Assembly (NCBI GenBank): GCA_910587455.1
Contig: CAJULK010000004.1
Location: 26,004-90,003, forward strand
Direction of reading: 5' to 3'
DNA: 64,000 nucleotides
DNA from: an uncultured Christensenellaceae bacterium
GTDB taxonomy: Bacteria; Bacillota; Clostridia; Christensenellales; Pumilibacteraceae
Shown piece after piece: positions 17,656 through 26,419 of this stretch. Under the pieces are notes generated by a model. That model worked only from the letters and a program-made list of their open reading frames with translations. It was not told the DNA's origin and searched no databases. Position numbers and translations under genes: made by a program. Within the stretch, counting starts at the first letter, position 1. Every line of letters begins with the position of its first letter.

Positions 17656-17663
17656 TAAAAACA

Positions 17664-17692
17664 ATTATATCACAAAAATTTTTTATGTACAA
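17664..17692 (-). promoter_or_regulatory. Extended -10 promoter of the membrane protein-guaB-gpsA operon
   Basis: TGATATAAT, a perfect extended -10 (hexamer 17664-17669), with a weak TTGTAC (17687-17692) 17 bp upstream on the minus strand. Its start point would be about 17656-17657. Confidence 0.8.
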
Positions 17693-17726
17693 CTGTTTTT
17701 CACCGATTACTCGAATAAGTATAGGC

Positions 17727-17774
17727 GCAAAAAACAAAATAGCCCGCCGCGACGATACGCGCGCAAGCGGGCTA
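17727..17774 (-). terminator. Terminator of the PepSY-like lipoprotein gene
   Basis: TAGCCCGC (17740-17747) pairs with GCGGGCTA (17767-17774); TTTTGTTTTTT follows on the minus strand. Confidence 0.9.
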
Positions 17775-17809
17775 CGGCATGTTAGTCGATGCTTGCGCTT
17801 TGCCGCGAA

Positions 17810-18466
17810 CTATACCTGTTTTGCAAGCACCTTTGCCGTTGCGGGATCCAAAAGCACGCCGCACTGTTTGCCGTCCGCGGTATAGAACGAAACGTGCCAA
17901 CAGACGATCGGATCGGTTTCTATGGGGTTTTTTATGATACGCGCGCGAATTTCGTACTCACCTGTCGGCTTGAGCTCGGACTTGGCAGCGGCGACGGCGC
18001 GCGCGCAATCGAGCATGTCGTCGGTCACGAGCGTAGTCATTTCGAACTTCGCCGCCGCCGAACCGAGCTTTACTTCGACGGTAAATGCGCCTGTCGTTTC
18101 CGATTCGAACTCCGCCGAATAGCTCGCGGCAAACGGGTGCACGGCGAGCGTGCCGCCGAACTCGCCAGACGGCGTGACCGCTTTGTAAGTGTACACCGCG
18201 TCCACGTCGAACTCTGTCGGAACGACGGTAATCAGCGTGTACGGCTTCAGCTTTTCCGCCCTGCCGTCGAGCGTATACGGCGTTTCGCGCACGCCCGACA
18301 CCGCGACAACAGTCATGCCCGAACTGCCGCCGTCGGCTTCCGCGGAAGTAAAATAATTGCTGCGCCGCTCGCTGACGTTTTCCATACCGTCCGCATTGCA
18401 GGCGCAAAAGAACCACACCGTCGCCGCCGTCATTATCGCGGCAAGTACCGCACATATCTTTTTCAT
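17810..18466 (-). CDS. Predicted lipoprotein with a PepSY-like C-terminus
   Basis: This 218-residue protein has an N-terminal KK, a hydrophobic core and FFCACN, a weak lipobox with a lipidatable Cys near residue 23. The C-terminal 40 residues (CWHVSFYTADGKQCGVLLDP then TAKVLAK) follow the PepSY pattern of a W/Y-x-V strand, a DGK turn and a D-x-x-T/S-G/A-K-V-L end. PepSY units are often found in secreted inhibitors or cell-wall regulators, but the role here is unknown. The ATG at 18466 is chosen because the signal starts there; the frame is open 26 codons further. The gene stands alone between its own promoter and terminator. No strong ribosome site is visible. Confidence 0.7.
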   Translation of the reverse strand: MKKICAVLAAIMTAATVWFFCACNADGMENVSERRSNYFTSAEADGGSSGMTVVAVSGVRETPYTLDGRAEKLKPYTLITVVPTEFDVDAVYTYKAVTPSGEFGGTLAVHPFAASYSAEFESETTGAFTVEVKLGSAAAKFEMTTLVTDDMLDCARAVAAAKSELKPTGEYEIRARIIKNPIETDPIVCWHVSFYTADGKQCGVLLDPATAKVLAKQV

Positions 18467-18494
18467 ACCGTATTGTATGCGGCAATACAGCCGA

Positions 18495-18522
18495 ATATTA
18501 TCGGACGGCGGATATTTGTCAA
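18495..18522 (-). promoter_or_regulatory. Promoter of the PepSY-like lipoprotein gene
   Basis: Perfect TTGACA (18517-18522) and TAATAT (18495-18500) with a 16-bp spacer on the minus strand. Confidence 0.6.
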
Positions 18523-18536
18523 ACGTCCGCTTATAC

Positions 18537-18561
18537 AAAAACACCCGCCGCGGCGGGTGTT
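18537..18561 (-). terminator. Terminator of mscL
   Basis: AACACCCGCCG (18540-18550) and its exact complement (18551-18561) form an 11-bp palindrome followed by TTT on the minus strand. Confidence 0.85.
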
Positions 18562-18570
18562 TACTGAATC

Positions 18571-19191
18571 TTATTCGGTTTTGGCGGCAGACGCTTTGTC
18601 TGCTTCTGCGATAACGGCTTGAACGTCGGCAGGCTGCAACGATTTGAGCAGTTCGCGAATGTCTTTGAGTATCTGCTCGGTCGTTTCGGGCGCGTTGGCT
18701 TTTGCCTCGGCTTCCTTTTTCGCTTTTTCGTCGGCTTCCTTTTTGACGGCGTACTCGCGGATCTCTTTTCTGCTCATGCCCTGCGCTTTGAGCTGCTTTA
18801 TCTCGCTTTTTTCGAGATTGATCTTATAGCTTTTTGCCCCGTCGCGGAAGCTGTTTATGGCTTTGATTATTATAAAGAGTATGATTGCCGTCAAAAGGAA
18901 GTTGACGACCGCCATAATGAACGCGCCCCAATCGATATATACCGATTTACTGAGATCTATAGCCGACGACCCGAACGCAACGCTCACGCCGTTGGCGTCG
19001 CGCGGAACAAGCATGGTTATAAGCCCCGACAAATCGTTCATCGGGATCATGTTTATAAGCGGGTGGAAGATGTTGTTTACGAGCGCGCTCACGATCGCGG
19101 TGAATGCTGCGCCGATTATCATACCGACGGCAAGATCCAATACGTTGCCGCGTGTAATAAACGCTTTGAATTCTTTGAGTATCTTTCTCAT
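18571..19191 (-). CDS. mscL: Large-conductance mechanosensitive channel
   Basis: MscL is a homopentameric inner-membrane safety valve that opens at high membrane tension. The 206-residue protein starts with the family block EFKAFITRGNVLDLAVGMII, the pore-lining TM1, then a periplasmic-type loop. TM2 follows (WGAFIMAVVNFLLTAIILFIIIKA split around residues 88-111). The C-terminal part after residue 125 is long, charged and helical (EKAKKEAEAKA and a final 40 residues), making the protein about 60-70 residues longer than typical MscL. GGAG precedes the ATG by 6 nt. No clear promoter is seen in the 68-bp gap upstream, so transcription may run through from the small gene before it. Confidence 0.95.
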   Translation of the reverse strand: MRKILKEFKAFITRGNVLDLAVGMIIGAAFTAIVSALVNNIFHPLINMIPMNDLSGLITMLVPRDANGVSVAFGSSAIDLSKSVYIDWGAFIMAVVNFLLTAIILFIIIKAINSFRDGAKSYKINLEKSEIKQLKAQGMSRKEIREYAVKKEADEKAKKEAEAKANAPETTEQILKDIRELLKSLQPADVQAVIAEADKASAAKTE

Positions 19192-19259
19192 GAACTACTC
19201 CGTCTACCGTTTTTCTTTATTCGAATACGGCCGCACCCCCGGCACGGCGAAAACGACGA

Positions 19260-19487
19260 TCAGCCTAATTTTTTAAGCTCTTCGTTAAGTTTTCTGAGAT
19301 TTTCGCGCTCGAGGTCGATGAGCGACGAGAATATACGAAAATACTCGACGTCGGCGTCTGCGGGCGGTGTGTGATTGAGATATGCTTCGAGCAAAGCGGA
19401 CTGCGAACGCATACGCTTTTTTTCCAAAACTTCGATCTCATTCTCGCTGTCGGCAATAGCCTTTTCGAGGTCCTTTTTCTTTGACAT
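19260..19487 (-). CDS. Small coiled-coil protein of unknown function
   Basis: A 75-residue, highly charged, nearly all-helical protein (KKKDLEKAIADSENEIEVLE and a C-terminal LERENLRKLNEELKKLG). Heptad-like spacing of Leu and Ile suggests a coiled coil or helical hairpin. No family recognised. The ATG at 19487 has AAGGAG 7 nt upstream; the frame is open 14 codons further without such a site. It has its own extended -10 promoter and lies upstream of mscL. Confidence 0.7.
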   Translation of the reverse strand: MSKKKDLEKAIADSENEIEVLEKKRMRSQSALLEAYLNHTPPADADVEYFRIFSSLIDLERENLRKLNEELKKLG

Positions 19488-19519
19488 GATGTAACTCCTT
19501 TTATCCTTTTCGGTTATGT

Positions 19520-19548
19520 ATTCTAACACAAAAGCGCCGAAATGTAAA
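19520..19548 (-). promoter_or_regulatory. Promoter of the small coiled-coil gene (and perhaps mscL)
   Basis: TTTACA (19543-19548), 17 bp, TGT-TAGAAT (hexamer 19520-19525) on the minus strand. Confidence 0.75.
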
Positions 19549-19604
19549 GCCCTTATCGCAAAATTTCGGTAAAGTTTTTCAGAACGCGTATTTTTGTGCT
19601 TTGC

Positions 19605-19967
19605 TTACACGCTCGGATCGAGCTCGGAAATACATTTTACGGTCAGCGCATAGTCGGTTTTGACTTTTTCGAGCAGGTCTGCGGCGTCCGCGCCGAACTC
19701 GGCCTTGCCGCGAAGCGCTTCCGTCAGATCGCTCGCAGACTTACCGAACCGCGTGAGCGACAGATTCATACAAACGCCTTTGAGCGTGTGCGCCGCGCGG
19801 AACGCTTCGGCTATGTTGTTTTCGGCAAATGAATTAACGAGCAAAGCGTAACTTCCGTCCTCTGCTACCCTGCGCAAAAACTTGGCGATGCGCTCGTCCG
19901 TTCTGAGCCGTCCGACAACCTCGTCGTAACTGCCTTCCATGGCTTCGTAACATTCTTTTACAGTCAT
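19605..19967 (-). CDS. Hpt (histidine phosphotransfer) domain protein
   Basis: A free-standing phosphotransfer module that would relay phosphate between receiver domains. The 120-residue protein is helical and has AAHTLKGVCMNL near residue 58, the Hpt signature with the phospho-accepting His, and downstream helices of normal length. The ATG at 19967 has GGAG about 9 nt upstream, overlapping the end of the preceding gene region; the gap to the HD-GYP/GGDEF gene is 13 bp. With the two genes upstream it completes a multistep phosphorelay: hybrid kinase, response regulator, Hpt. No terminator follows; the next promoter begins within 60 bp. Confidence 0.9.
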   Translation of the reverse strand: MTVKECYEAMEGSYDEVVGRLRTDERIAKFLRRVAEDGSYALLVNSFAENNIAEAFRAAHTLKGVCMNLSLTRFGKSASDLTEALRGKAEFGADAADLLEKVKTDYALTVKCISELDPSV

Positions 19968-19980
19968 AAGTGTCGGTCTC

Positions 19981-22032
19981 CTATTTTTTATCCTGCACAA
20001 ACAGGTTTTTTATGGATTCGTCGTAAAACTTATAAGCGTTCTTGCCGTTGCGCTTTACGTAGTACGCGGCTTCGTCAGCCATTTCGAACAGCGCGTCGTA
20101 ATCGGCGCCGCTGCCGCTCGTCGTACACACCACGCCCATGCTCAGACTGACTTCGAAGTCGTCGCACGGCTCGGTCAAACGCTTGAAAATACGGTCTATC
20201 TGCGGTTCTATCGAGTCGCCGCGGTATTCCATGAAAATAATGAACTCGTCGCCGCCCATGCGCGCGGAAATATCCGAACTGCGCGTATTGCCGCGCAGTC
20301 TGTCGGCAATGGTTTTCAGCAGTTCGTCGCCGAACAAATGCCCGCGGTTGTCGTTTGCCACTTTCAGATTGTCGAGATCGAAAAACACGAGCGCGTACTT
20401 ACGCCCCGACGCGTCCGCCAAACACTTTTGAATCTGGCGCTTTGCCGCGTTGTGGTTAAGAAGTCCCGTGCAGGAATCGTGGTTTGCCAAAAGCTCCAAG
20501 TGCCGCATTTCGGCAGTTTCTTCGTTTACGTCCACTATCTTGCCGACGGCACCTTCGAACACGGGCGCTTCGTCATCGCTCCACATGACTTTCGCGACTA
20601 CCTTGCACCATTTTTTATCGCCCTTGATGTTTACCATGTACCGCTCGGACAGCATCGGCTTTTCGGGCGTCGTGGACATCATTTTCTCCAAGAACGACTC
20701 ATAATCGTCGCGTGTAAAAACTTTTGTTCCGAAATCGCTTTCCGCGGGATTGATTATCTTTTCCGGTAAGCCCAAAAGTTCGGCGCCGAACTCGGACAGT
20801 ATCATCGCTTCGGGCTCGGTAACGTACTCGAACAGTATTTCCTGCGACAGATCGGACAGAAATTTATACTTGATTCGCTCGTGTTCGAGAAGTTTTATGG
20901 TACGGCTCGATACGTCCGGTCCGCCTTTGAGCGTGCGCTCTACCGTACTCATTATATCTTTGTCGGTAGCGTGCCCGAACGAAATCACGTTCAATTCCTT
21001 TTTGAGCGTGTCGGCTATGTCCGTAAGGCACTGCAACAGCAGCGGATTGAACGCGCCGCATTCGCCGTTGAGGATCATGCGCACCGCTTCGTCGTGCGGG
21101 ATCGCGGCTTTGTACACCCGCTCGCTGGTGAGCGCGTCGTAAACGTCTGCGAGCGCAACCGCCTGCGCGGCAATGGGTATATCGTCGCCCACGAGTCCGT
21201 CGGGATAGCCGTGCCCGTCGTAACGCTCGTGATGCCAACGGCAAATCTGATAACCTATCTTTATGAGCGCTTCGTTGCCGCGGAACGGGATCGCATTGAG
21301 CATATTGGCGCCCTCGATGGTGTGCCGCTTCATTATTTCGAATTCTTCTTTGGTGAAACGTCCCGGCTTGTTGAGTATCTCCGACGGTATCGTTATCTTG
21401 CCTATGTCGTGAAGCGCCGACGCATTGCATATTATGTGAAGATCGTCGTCGGTCAGTTTGTACTTGTCAGTTATCTGCATAAGGCGTTTGAGCACGTGCT
21501 CGGTAAACGCGTTGACGTGCAGAACGTGAAGTCCGCTCTCGCCGTTACGGAACTCGACGATATGCGAAAGTATCTCGATCATCAGCCTGTTGTCTTTTTC
21601 TTTGGCAAAGATCTGATCGGTGAGCATATCCGCCATTTCGTGCTGTTTGAGCATAAGCATATAGTTGCTCATGACGCGGTGCTTGACCGTGCGCTCGTCG
21701 AACGGGCGGCTTATATAATCCACCGCGCCGAGATCGTACGCGCGGTCGATATACGACGAACCCGTTTCGGCGGATATCATTATTACGGGAATGGACTTGA
21801 TCCATCCGTTCTTGTTCATTACCGCAAGCACGTCGAACCCGTCCATAACCGGCATGACTATATCCAAAAGCACGAGCGATATTTTATACTCGTTATCCAG
21901 GAGCACGGATACGGCTTGCTCGCCGTTTTCCGCTTCAATGATCTCGAAATCGTCGCCGAGCATGTCTACGAGGAGCGCTCTGTTCAGTTCCGAATCGTCT
22001 ACAATAAGAATAGTTCCGCTGTTTTTGCTCAT
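19981..22032 (-). CDS. Response regulator with HD-GYP phosphodiesterase and GGDEF cyclase domains
   Basis: This 683-residue cytoplasmic regulator of cyclic di-GMP has a receiver domain (about 8-125) with DD near the start and LLDIVMPVMDG as phospho-Asp site. The HD-GYP domain (about 150-340) has HDIGK, the KRH helix, HHERYDGHGYP and DVYDALTS, all intact. A PAS-like region (about 400-505) is followed by GGDEF (about 525-670) with FFDLDNLKVAND and an intact GGDEF. RSSD lies exactly five residues before GGDEF, the autoinhibitory I-site position. Both synthesis and degradation of c-di-GMP therefore look possible in one chain under phosphorelay control. Its ATG overlaps the kinase stop by 4 bp (ATGA), so the two are coupled. 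Confidence 0.93.
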   Translation of the reverse strand: MSKNSGTILIVDDSELNRALLVDMLGDDFEIIEAENGEQAVSVLLDNEYKISLVLLDIVMPVMDGFDVLAVMNKNGWIKSIPVIMISAETGSSYIDRAYDLGAVDYISRPFDERTVKHRVMSNYMLMLKQHEMADMLTDQIFAKEKDNRLMIEILSHIVEFRNGESGLHVLHVNAFTEHVLKRLMQITDKYKLTDDDLHIICNASALHDIGKITIPSEILNKPGRFTKEEFEIMKRHTIEGANMLNAIPFRGNEALIKIGYQICRWHHERYDGHGYPDGLVGDDIPIAAQAVALADVYDALTSERVYKAAIPHDEAVRMILNGECGAFNPLLLQCLTDIADTLKKELNVISFGHATDKDIMSTVERTLKGGPDVSSRTIKLLEHERIKYKFLSDLSQEILFEYVTEPEAMILSEFGAELLGLPEKIINPAESDFGTKVFTRDDYESFLEKMMSTTPEKPMLSERYMVNIKGDKKWCKVVAKVMWSDDEAPVFEGAVGKIVDVNEETAEMRHLELLANHDSCTGLLNHNAAKRQIQKCLADASGRKYALVFFDLDNLKVANDNRGHLFGDELLKTIADRLRGNTRSSDISARMGGDEFIIFMEYRGDSIEPQIDRIFKRLTEPCDDFEVSLSMGVVCTTSGSGADYDALFEMADEAAYYVKRNGKNAYKFYDESIKNLFVQDKK

Positions 22033-25025
22033 TTTTTATCGTTCTCTCTCATTGCCGCGATCATAGATTTGAGCTTGCTCATATCGAGCGGCTTGGCTAT
22101 GTGCGCGTTCATGCCCGCGTCTATTGCCGCCTTTACGTCCTCGTCGAACGCATTTGCGGTCATTGCGATTATGGGAATGGTCTTTGCGCATCGGTGCGAC
22201 GAAGCGCGTATGGCGCGCGCAGCTTCGTATCCGTTCATCACGGGCATCTGTATATCCATGAATATGATATCGTACTGCCCCGGCTCGGACGCCTCGAACT
22301 TTTCGAGCGCGAGCTTGCCGTTTTCGGCAACGTCGCACGTAACGCCCTCGATGTCCAAAAGCTCCAATAAAATTTCGGCGTTTATCGCATTGTCCTCGGC
22401 GGCGAGCACTTTCAGCCCCTCGATGGAAATATCCGCTTCGCTGACCGTAGCGATCTCGCTGTCCGCTTTTTCGCTTGCCGTGTTCTTAATTTTTTCCACT
22501 GCGTGACGGAAGTTGGAAACGAAAAACGGCTTGGGCAGGAACAGATCTATGCCTGCGTCTTTCGCTTCCTTCTCTATCTCGTCGAAGCTGTACGACGTAA
22601 GCACCATGATCGGAACATCGTCCCCCACCTTTTTGCGAATATGCTTTGCCGTTTCCACGCCGTCCATACCGGGCATCTTCCAATCGAGCAGCACGATATG
22701 GTAATCTTCTTTCTTCTTGATCGCCTTTTCGACCATCTCGATCGCGTCGGGACCGTTGAGCGCATACCGAACTTCCACGCCCGCATCACGCATAAGCTCG
22801 CGGATATTCGTGCAAACGTCTTCTTCGTCGTCCACTACGAGCACGCGCGTAATGTCGTGATACGACCAGAAATCGCCGTCGTCGTCCGCGCTCTCCACAT
22901 TGGCAAGCTCGAGCTCGACGGTGAACGTACTGCCCTCGCCCTTTTTGCTCTTTATGGATATCGTGCCGCCCATAAGATCGACGATGCTCTTTGTAATTGC
23001 CATGCCGAGTCCTGTGCCCTGTATCTCGTTCGACATTGGCGTGCCCTCGCGCGAGAACGGCTCGAAGATGATCTTTACGAAGTCCTCGCTCATGCCCATG
23101 CCGTTATCCACGACCTCGAACCGAAGATGGGTATGCTTGCGCAGACTCTTTTCGAGCGCTTCCACGCGAAGCTCGATATTGCCGCCGCGCTGAGTGTACT
23201 TGACTGCGTTTGACAGAAGATTCAACAGTATGCGGTTGAGCCTGAGCTTATCGCCAGAAACCACTTCGGGGATCTTGCCCTTTGTGTGCACCTCGAATGC
23301 CTGATCCTTGGCGCGCGTCTGCGATACGATGATCGCGCAAAGTTCTTCCAAAAATTCGGAGAAATTAAAGTCCTCGATCGTAAGCGAAGTTTTGCCGCTC
23401 TCGATCTTGCTCATATCGAGAATATCGTTGATAAGGCTTAGCAAATGCTGCTGCGAGAACGTTATCTTGCGCAGATATTCGCGAACTTTGGTCGGGTTCT
23501 CCGCGTCGCGCGCGAGAAGCGTGGAAAAGCCGATCATGGCGTTCATAGGCGTGCGGATGTCGTGCGACATATTGGCAAGGAAGTTGCTCTTCGCTTCGTT
23601 TGCCGCCTTTGCCACTTCGAGCGCCTGCTGCAGCTCCTCGCGCATTTTCATGTCGTGCGTGCGGTCGGAGAACATCATCGTGCACACGTCTTTATCGTTT
23701 ATGAACGAGTGGTATATCGACAGGCGGAAATACCGTTCCTGCTTCGTAGCTATGTTTCTGAGCTTGACGTCGGAGCTTACGGCATTGCTCATATCTATGG
23801 ATTTTAGCTGCTCCGTAGTAATTTGGTTTTGCCCGTCAACGGACGACATCATTATAGTGCGGACGTCGTTGCGCACGCCCGCGATATCCAAGCCCAAAAC
23901 TTCTTCGACGTTCGGGCTTACATATTCGGCTTTGAAATCATCGGGAGAGAACATTACGAATATATCGTTTGTGTTGAGCGTGAGTATATCGAGCATGCGC
24001 TCTCGCGATTTGACCTCAAGCTCTTTCTCCTTGACGCGGCGCTTGTTCGTCATGTAGAGGATCCATATCGCAGCCGCCGCAACAAGCGCGAATACTATGA
24101 CCATGACCGCTATGGTAACGCTGCGGAATCTGTCCATACTGCTGTTGACGATTTGACTCGGCACTGCGCCTACGAGCATCCAATCGCCGAACGATATGGG
24201 CAGATACGCCAAGTAATATTCGACTTTATTGTACGTAATAAGAACGACGTTGGATTTTTGATCGACAAAATCCTTATGTATTCCTTCTGCGGTACTTTTG
24301 CTTACGCTCACGGCGTCCGAATTCAAAAATTCCACAAAGTTGCCGTCGTCGAAGTGCGCCATATTGTCGTTAAGCTGCAAAAGCACCATTCCGTCGGGCA
24401 ATACTATATAACAGTTGCTTTCGCCGTCGAAAGCGTCCATGTACAGCGCCTTAAGCATGTCGCTTTCGCGGTAAGTAATGCCGATGGCGTAGTATTCGAA
24501 ACCGTCGATAGTGTTGCGTTCCACCGATACGGCAAACATCATAAACGACTCGTCGGAATCGTCGAATCTCCCCACTACGCCGCCCTTGTTGTCTTTAAGC
24601 AGTTCTTTAAGCGACCGCCTGAGATGAAGCTGTTTGAGCGGCGCGTCTTTTGAGACCACTTTGCACTGCTCGTCTTCGTTAATAAAATAAAAATTCGCGA
24701 AATGCCACTGATCCCGCTGATTGTTTATAAATTCGATGAGTTCCTCGCGTTTTTCTTCGCTTCTGTCCTCCGAACCGCCGTTTATGATATTTACGGAGTT
24801 TTTCAAATAGTTTTCCCAGCTGCGCATAAGTTTGTTGTTGTTATCGACGGTTTGGGAAAACGACGAGTTGACCTGCTTGTATATCTCCATCAGGTGCTCT
24901 CGGCTTTCGTTGAATATATGCGACGACGCAAACACTATGTAAATAGCAAGCGCCGTCACAACGGCTACGATACACACGGTTATAATCGAGCCGTCGCGAA
25001 TTTTTCGTTTTGTAGATTCTGTCAT
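22029..25025 (-). CDS. Hybrid sensor histidine kinase with two receiver domains
   Basis: A 998-residue membrane sensor. TM1 lies at about 15-37 and an extracytoplasmic dCache-like sensor at about 38-300. TM2 (SVTIAVMVIVFALVAAAAIW) is near 300-325, then a PAS domain. HisKA has NFLANMSHDIRTPMNAMIGF with the phospho-His. HATPase follows with the N, G1 (DNGMGMSEDF) and G2 boxes. REC1 has VLVVDDEEDVC and LLDWKMPGMDG; REC2 has AAEDNAIN and FMDIQMPVMNG. Both receivers keep the phospho-acceptor Asp. The start is the ATG at 25025, 8 nt after GGAG; a GTG three codons upstream is too close to that site. It heads the three-gene c-di-GMP cassette and has its own promoter. Confidence 0.93.
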   Translation of the reverse strand: MTESTKRKIRDGSIITVCIVAVVTALAIYIVFASSHIFNESREHLMEIYKQVNSSFSQTVDNNNKLMRSWENYLKNSVNIINGGSEDRSEEKREELIEFINNQRDQWHFANFYFINEDEQCKVVSKDAPLKQLHLRRSLKELLKDNKGGVVGRFDDSDESFMMFAVSVERNTIDGFEYYAIGITYRESDMLKALYMDAFDGESNCYIVLPDGMVLLQLNDNMAHFDDGNFVEFLNSDAVSVSKSTAEGIHKDFVDQKSNVVLITYNKVEYYLAYLPISFGDWMLVGAVPSQIVNSSMDRFRSVTIAVMVIVFALVAAAAIWILYMTNKRRVKEKELEVKSRERMLDILTLNTNDIFVMFSPDDFKAEYVSPNVEEVLGLDIAGVRNDVRTIMMSSVDGQNQITTEQLKSIDMSNAVSSDVKLRNIATKQERYFRLSIYHSFINDKDVCTMMFSDRTHDMKMREELQQALEVAKAANEAKSNFLANMSHDIRTPMNAMIGFSTLLARDAENPTKVREYLRKITFSQQHLLSLINDILDMSKIESGKTSLTIEDFNFSEFLEELCAIIVSQTRAKDQAFEVHTKGKIPEVVSGDKLRLNRILLNLLSNAVKYTQRGGNIELRVEALEKSLRKHTHLRFEVVDNGMGMSEDFVKIIFEPFSREGTPMSNEIQGTGLGMAITKSIVDLMGGTISIKSKKGEGSTFTVELELANVESADDDGDFWSYHDITRVLVVDDEEDVCTNIRELMRDAGVEVRYALNGPDAIEMVEKAIKKKEDYHIVLLDWKMPGMDGVETAKHIRKKVGDDVPIMVLTSYSFDEIEKEAKDAGIDLFLPKPFFVSNFRHAVEKIKNTASEKADSEIATVSEADISIEGLKVLAAEDNAINAEILLELLDIEGVTCDVAENGKLALEKFEASEPGQYDIIFMDIQMPVMNGYEAARAIRASSHRCAKTIPIIAMTANAFDEDVKAAIDAGMNAHIAKPLDMSKLKSMIAAMRENDKK

Positions 25026-25046
25026 AGCGCACACTCCGCAACTTTT

Positions 25047-25075
25047 ATATGTCTAAACCGTATAATTTGACATAT
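25047..25075. promoter_or_regulatory. Inverted repeat between promoter and start of the hybrid kinase
   Basis: ATATGTC (25047-25053) and GACATAT (25069-25075) are perfect 7-bp arms 15 bp apart, placed in the 5' leader. It may be an operator or an RNA hairpin. Confidence 0.35.
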
Positions 25076-25085
25076 ATACCGTTTA

Positions 25086-25114
25086 ATAATACTATATCGC
25101 GCGCATTTTGTCAA
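25086..25114 (-). promoter_or_regulatory. Promoter of the phosphorelay/c-di-GMP operon
   Basis: TTGACA (25109-25114), 17 bp, TATTAT (25086-25091) on the minus strand. Confidence 0.85.
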
Positions 25115-25167
25115 CGGTTTGCGCAGAATTGAACATGCACGCGGGAATAACGCCTGCGCCTTTACTT

Positions 25168-25222
25168 GCGAGATTGCCCGCTTTGCTCGGAATGACGGCG
25201 TTAGCTCGCCTTGCGGCGAGGA
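25168..25222. repeat. Member of the dispersed repeat family
   Basis: GCGAGATTGCCCGCTTTGCT and the following CGGAATGAC match the unit at 7741 and 7941. It is followed by AGCTCGCCTTGCGGCGAG, almost the same as 7786-7804. The 306-bp gap 25026-25331 otherwise holds only the kinase promoter and the galE terminator. Confidence 0.75.
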
Positions 25223-25286
25223 ACTACTACCGAAAGCGTAAACGCAACCGTATTATCGCGAAACGCGACTCTCCGATTCTTCCGAT

Positions 25287-25322
25287 AAAAAATCCCCGAC
25301 CGGCGAAGATCGCCGTCGGGGA
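25287..25322 (-). terminator. Terminator of galE
   Basis: TCCCCGAC (25293-25300) pairs with GTCGGGGA (25315-25322) with further GGCG/CGCC pairs inside; six T follow on the minus strand. Confidence 0.92.
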
Positions 25323-25331
25323 CGGTTTGTA

Positions 25332-26348
25332 TTATTTGCTTCTGTATCCGTCGGGACTTTTGTTCTGCCAATTACACAGCGACGCGCACATATCGTCGAG
25401 CGTAAGTTCGGCTTTCCAGCCGAGCTCTTTTTTCGCCTTGCCTGCATCGGCGTAACACATGGCGATATCGCCCGGTCTGCGCGGCGCGAACTTATACGGA
25501 AGCGCACGGCCGCACGCCTTTTCGAACGCATGTATAACGTCGAGCACGCTGTATCCCGTGCCCGTGCCGAGATTGTACGTGTACACGCCCGTATTCGATA
25601 TCTTATCGACCGCCGCGACGTGACCTTTTGCGAGATCCACCACGTGAATGTAGTCGCGAACGCCCGTGCCGTCCTTTGTCTTATAGTCGTTGCCGTACAC
25701 GCTTATGCAGTCGATCTTGCCCGAAATTACCCTGCCGATGTACGGCGTGAGGTTGTTGGGTATGCCCTGAGGATCTTCGCCGATGAGTCCGCTCTCGTGC
25801 GCGCCGACGGGATTGAAGTACCGCAGGAGCACGACCGTCCACCCGCTGTCCGCCGAATACAGGTCGCGAAGGATCTGTTCCTGATAGAGCTTGCTCGTGC
25901 CGTACGGATTGGTCGTTCCGCCCGTCTTGCTCGTTTCGGTCAGAGGGAGCTTTTCGGGATCGCCGTACACCGTTGCCGACGACGAAAAAACTATGCGCTT
26001 TACGTTGTGCGCGCGCATCGCTTCGAGAAGCACGAGCGTGCCGTAAATGTTGTTATCGTAATATTCGAGCGGCTTTGCACACGATTCGCCCACCGCTTTG
26101 AGCCCCGCAAAATGTATGACGTAATCGAACTTGTTCTCGGCGAATATCTTGTCGAGAGCCGCACGGTCGCGAATGTCGGCTTTGTACGTTTTGATTTTTT
26201 TGCCGACTATTTTTTCGACGCGCGCCACCGCTTCGGGAAAAGAGTTGACGTAGTTGTCTACTATGACGGGTTCGTGCCCCGCCGCAATAAGCTCGACGCA
26301 AGTGTGAGAGCCGATATATCCTGCGCCGCCCGTTACCAAAATCTTCAT
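25332..26348 (-). CDS. galE: UDP-glucose 4-epimerase
   Basis: GalE interconverts UDP-glucose and UDP-galactose for sugar use and surface polysaccharides. The 338-residue extended SDR enzyme starts MKILVTGGAGYIGSHTCVEL (NAD site) and has FSSSATVYG and the catalytic Tyr-x-x-x-Lys as YGTSK. GalE landmarks RYFNPVGAH and NNLTPYI follow. The ATG at 26348 has GGAG 5 nt upstream; the frame is open 27 codons further without a site. It is transcribed alone from the promoter at 26420-26449 to the terminator at 25287. Confidence 0.95.
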   Translation of the reverse strand: MKILVTGGAGYIGSHTCVELIAAGHEPVIVDNYVNSFPEAVARVEKIVGKKIKTYKADIRDRAALDKIFAENKFDYVIHFAGLKAVGESCAKPLEYYDNNIYGTLVLLEAMRAHNVKRIVFSSSATVYGDPEKLPLTETSKTGGTTNPYGTSKLYQEQILRDLYSADSGWTVVLLRYFNPVGAHESGLIGEDPQGIPNNLTPYIGRVISGKIDCISVYGNDYKTKDGTGVRDYIHVVDLAKGHVAAVDKISNTGVYTYNLGTGTGYSVLDVIHAFEKACGRALPYKFAPRRPGDIAMCYADAGKAKKELGWKAELTLDDMCASLCNWQNKSPDGYRSK

Positions 26349-26419
26349 ACGATCTCCTTTCGAACGCGGCCTGCTCTTTACGCGATGCGCGGCAAAAGCC
26401 GAAAATCCGTTCGATATAC

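Noticed and set aside
20881..22506. A 541-residue plus-strand frame
   Set aside because: Antisense to the HD-GYP/GGDEF and kinase genes.
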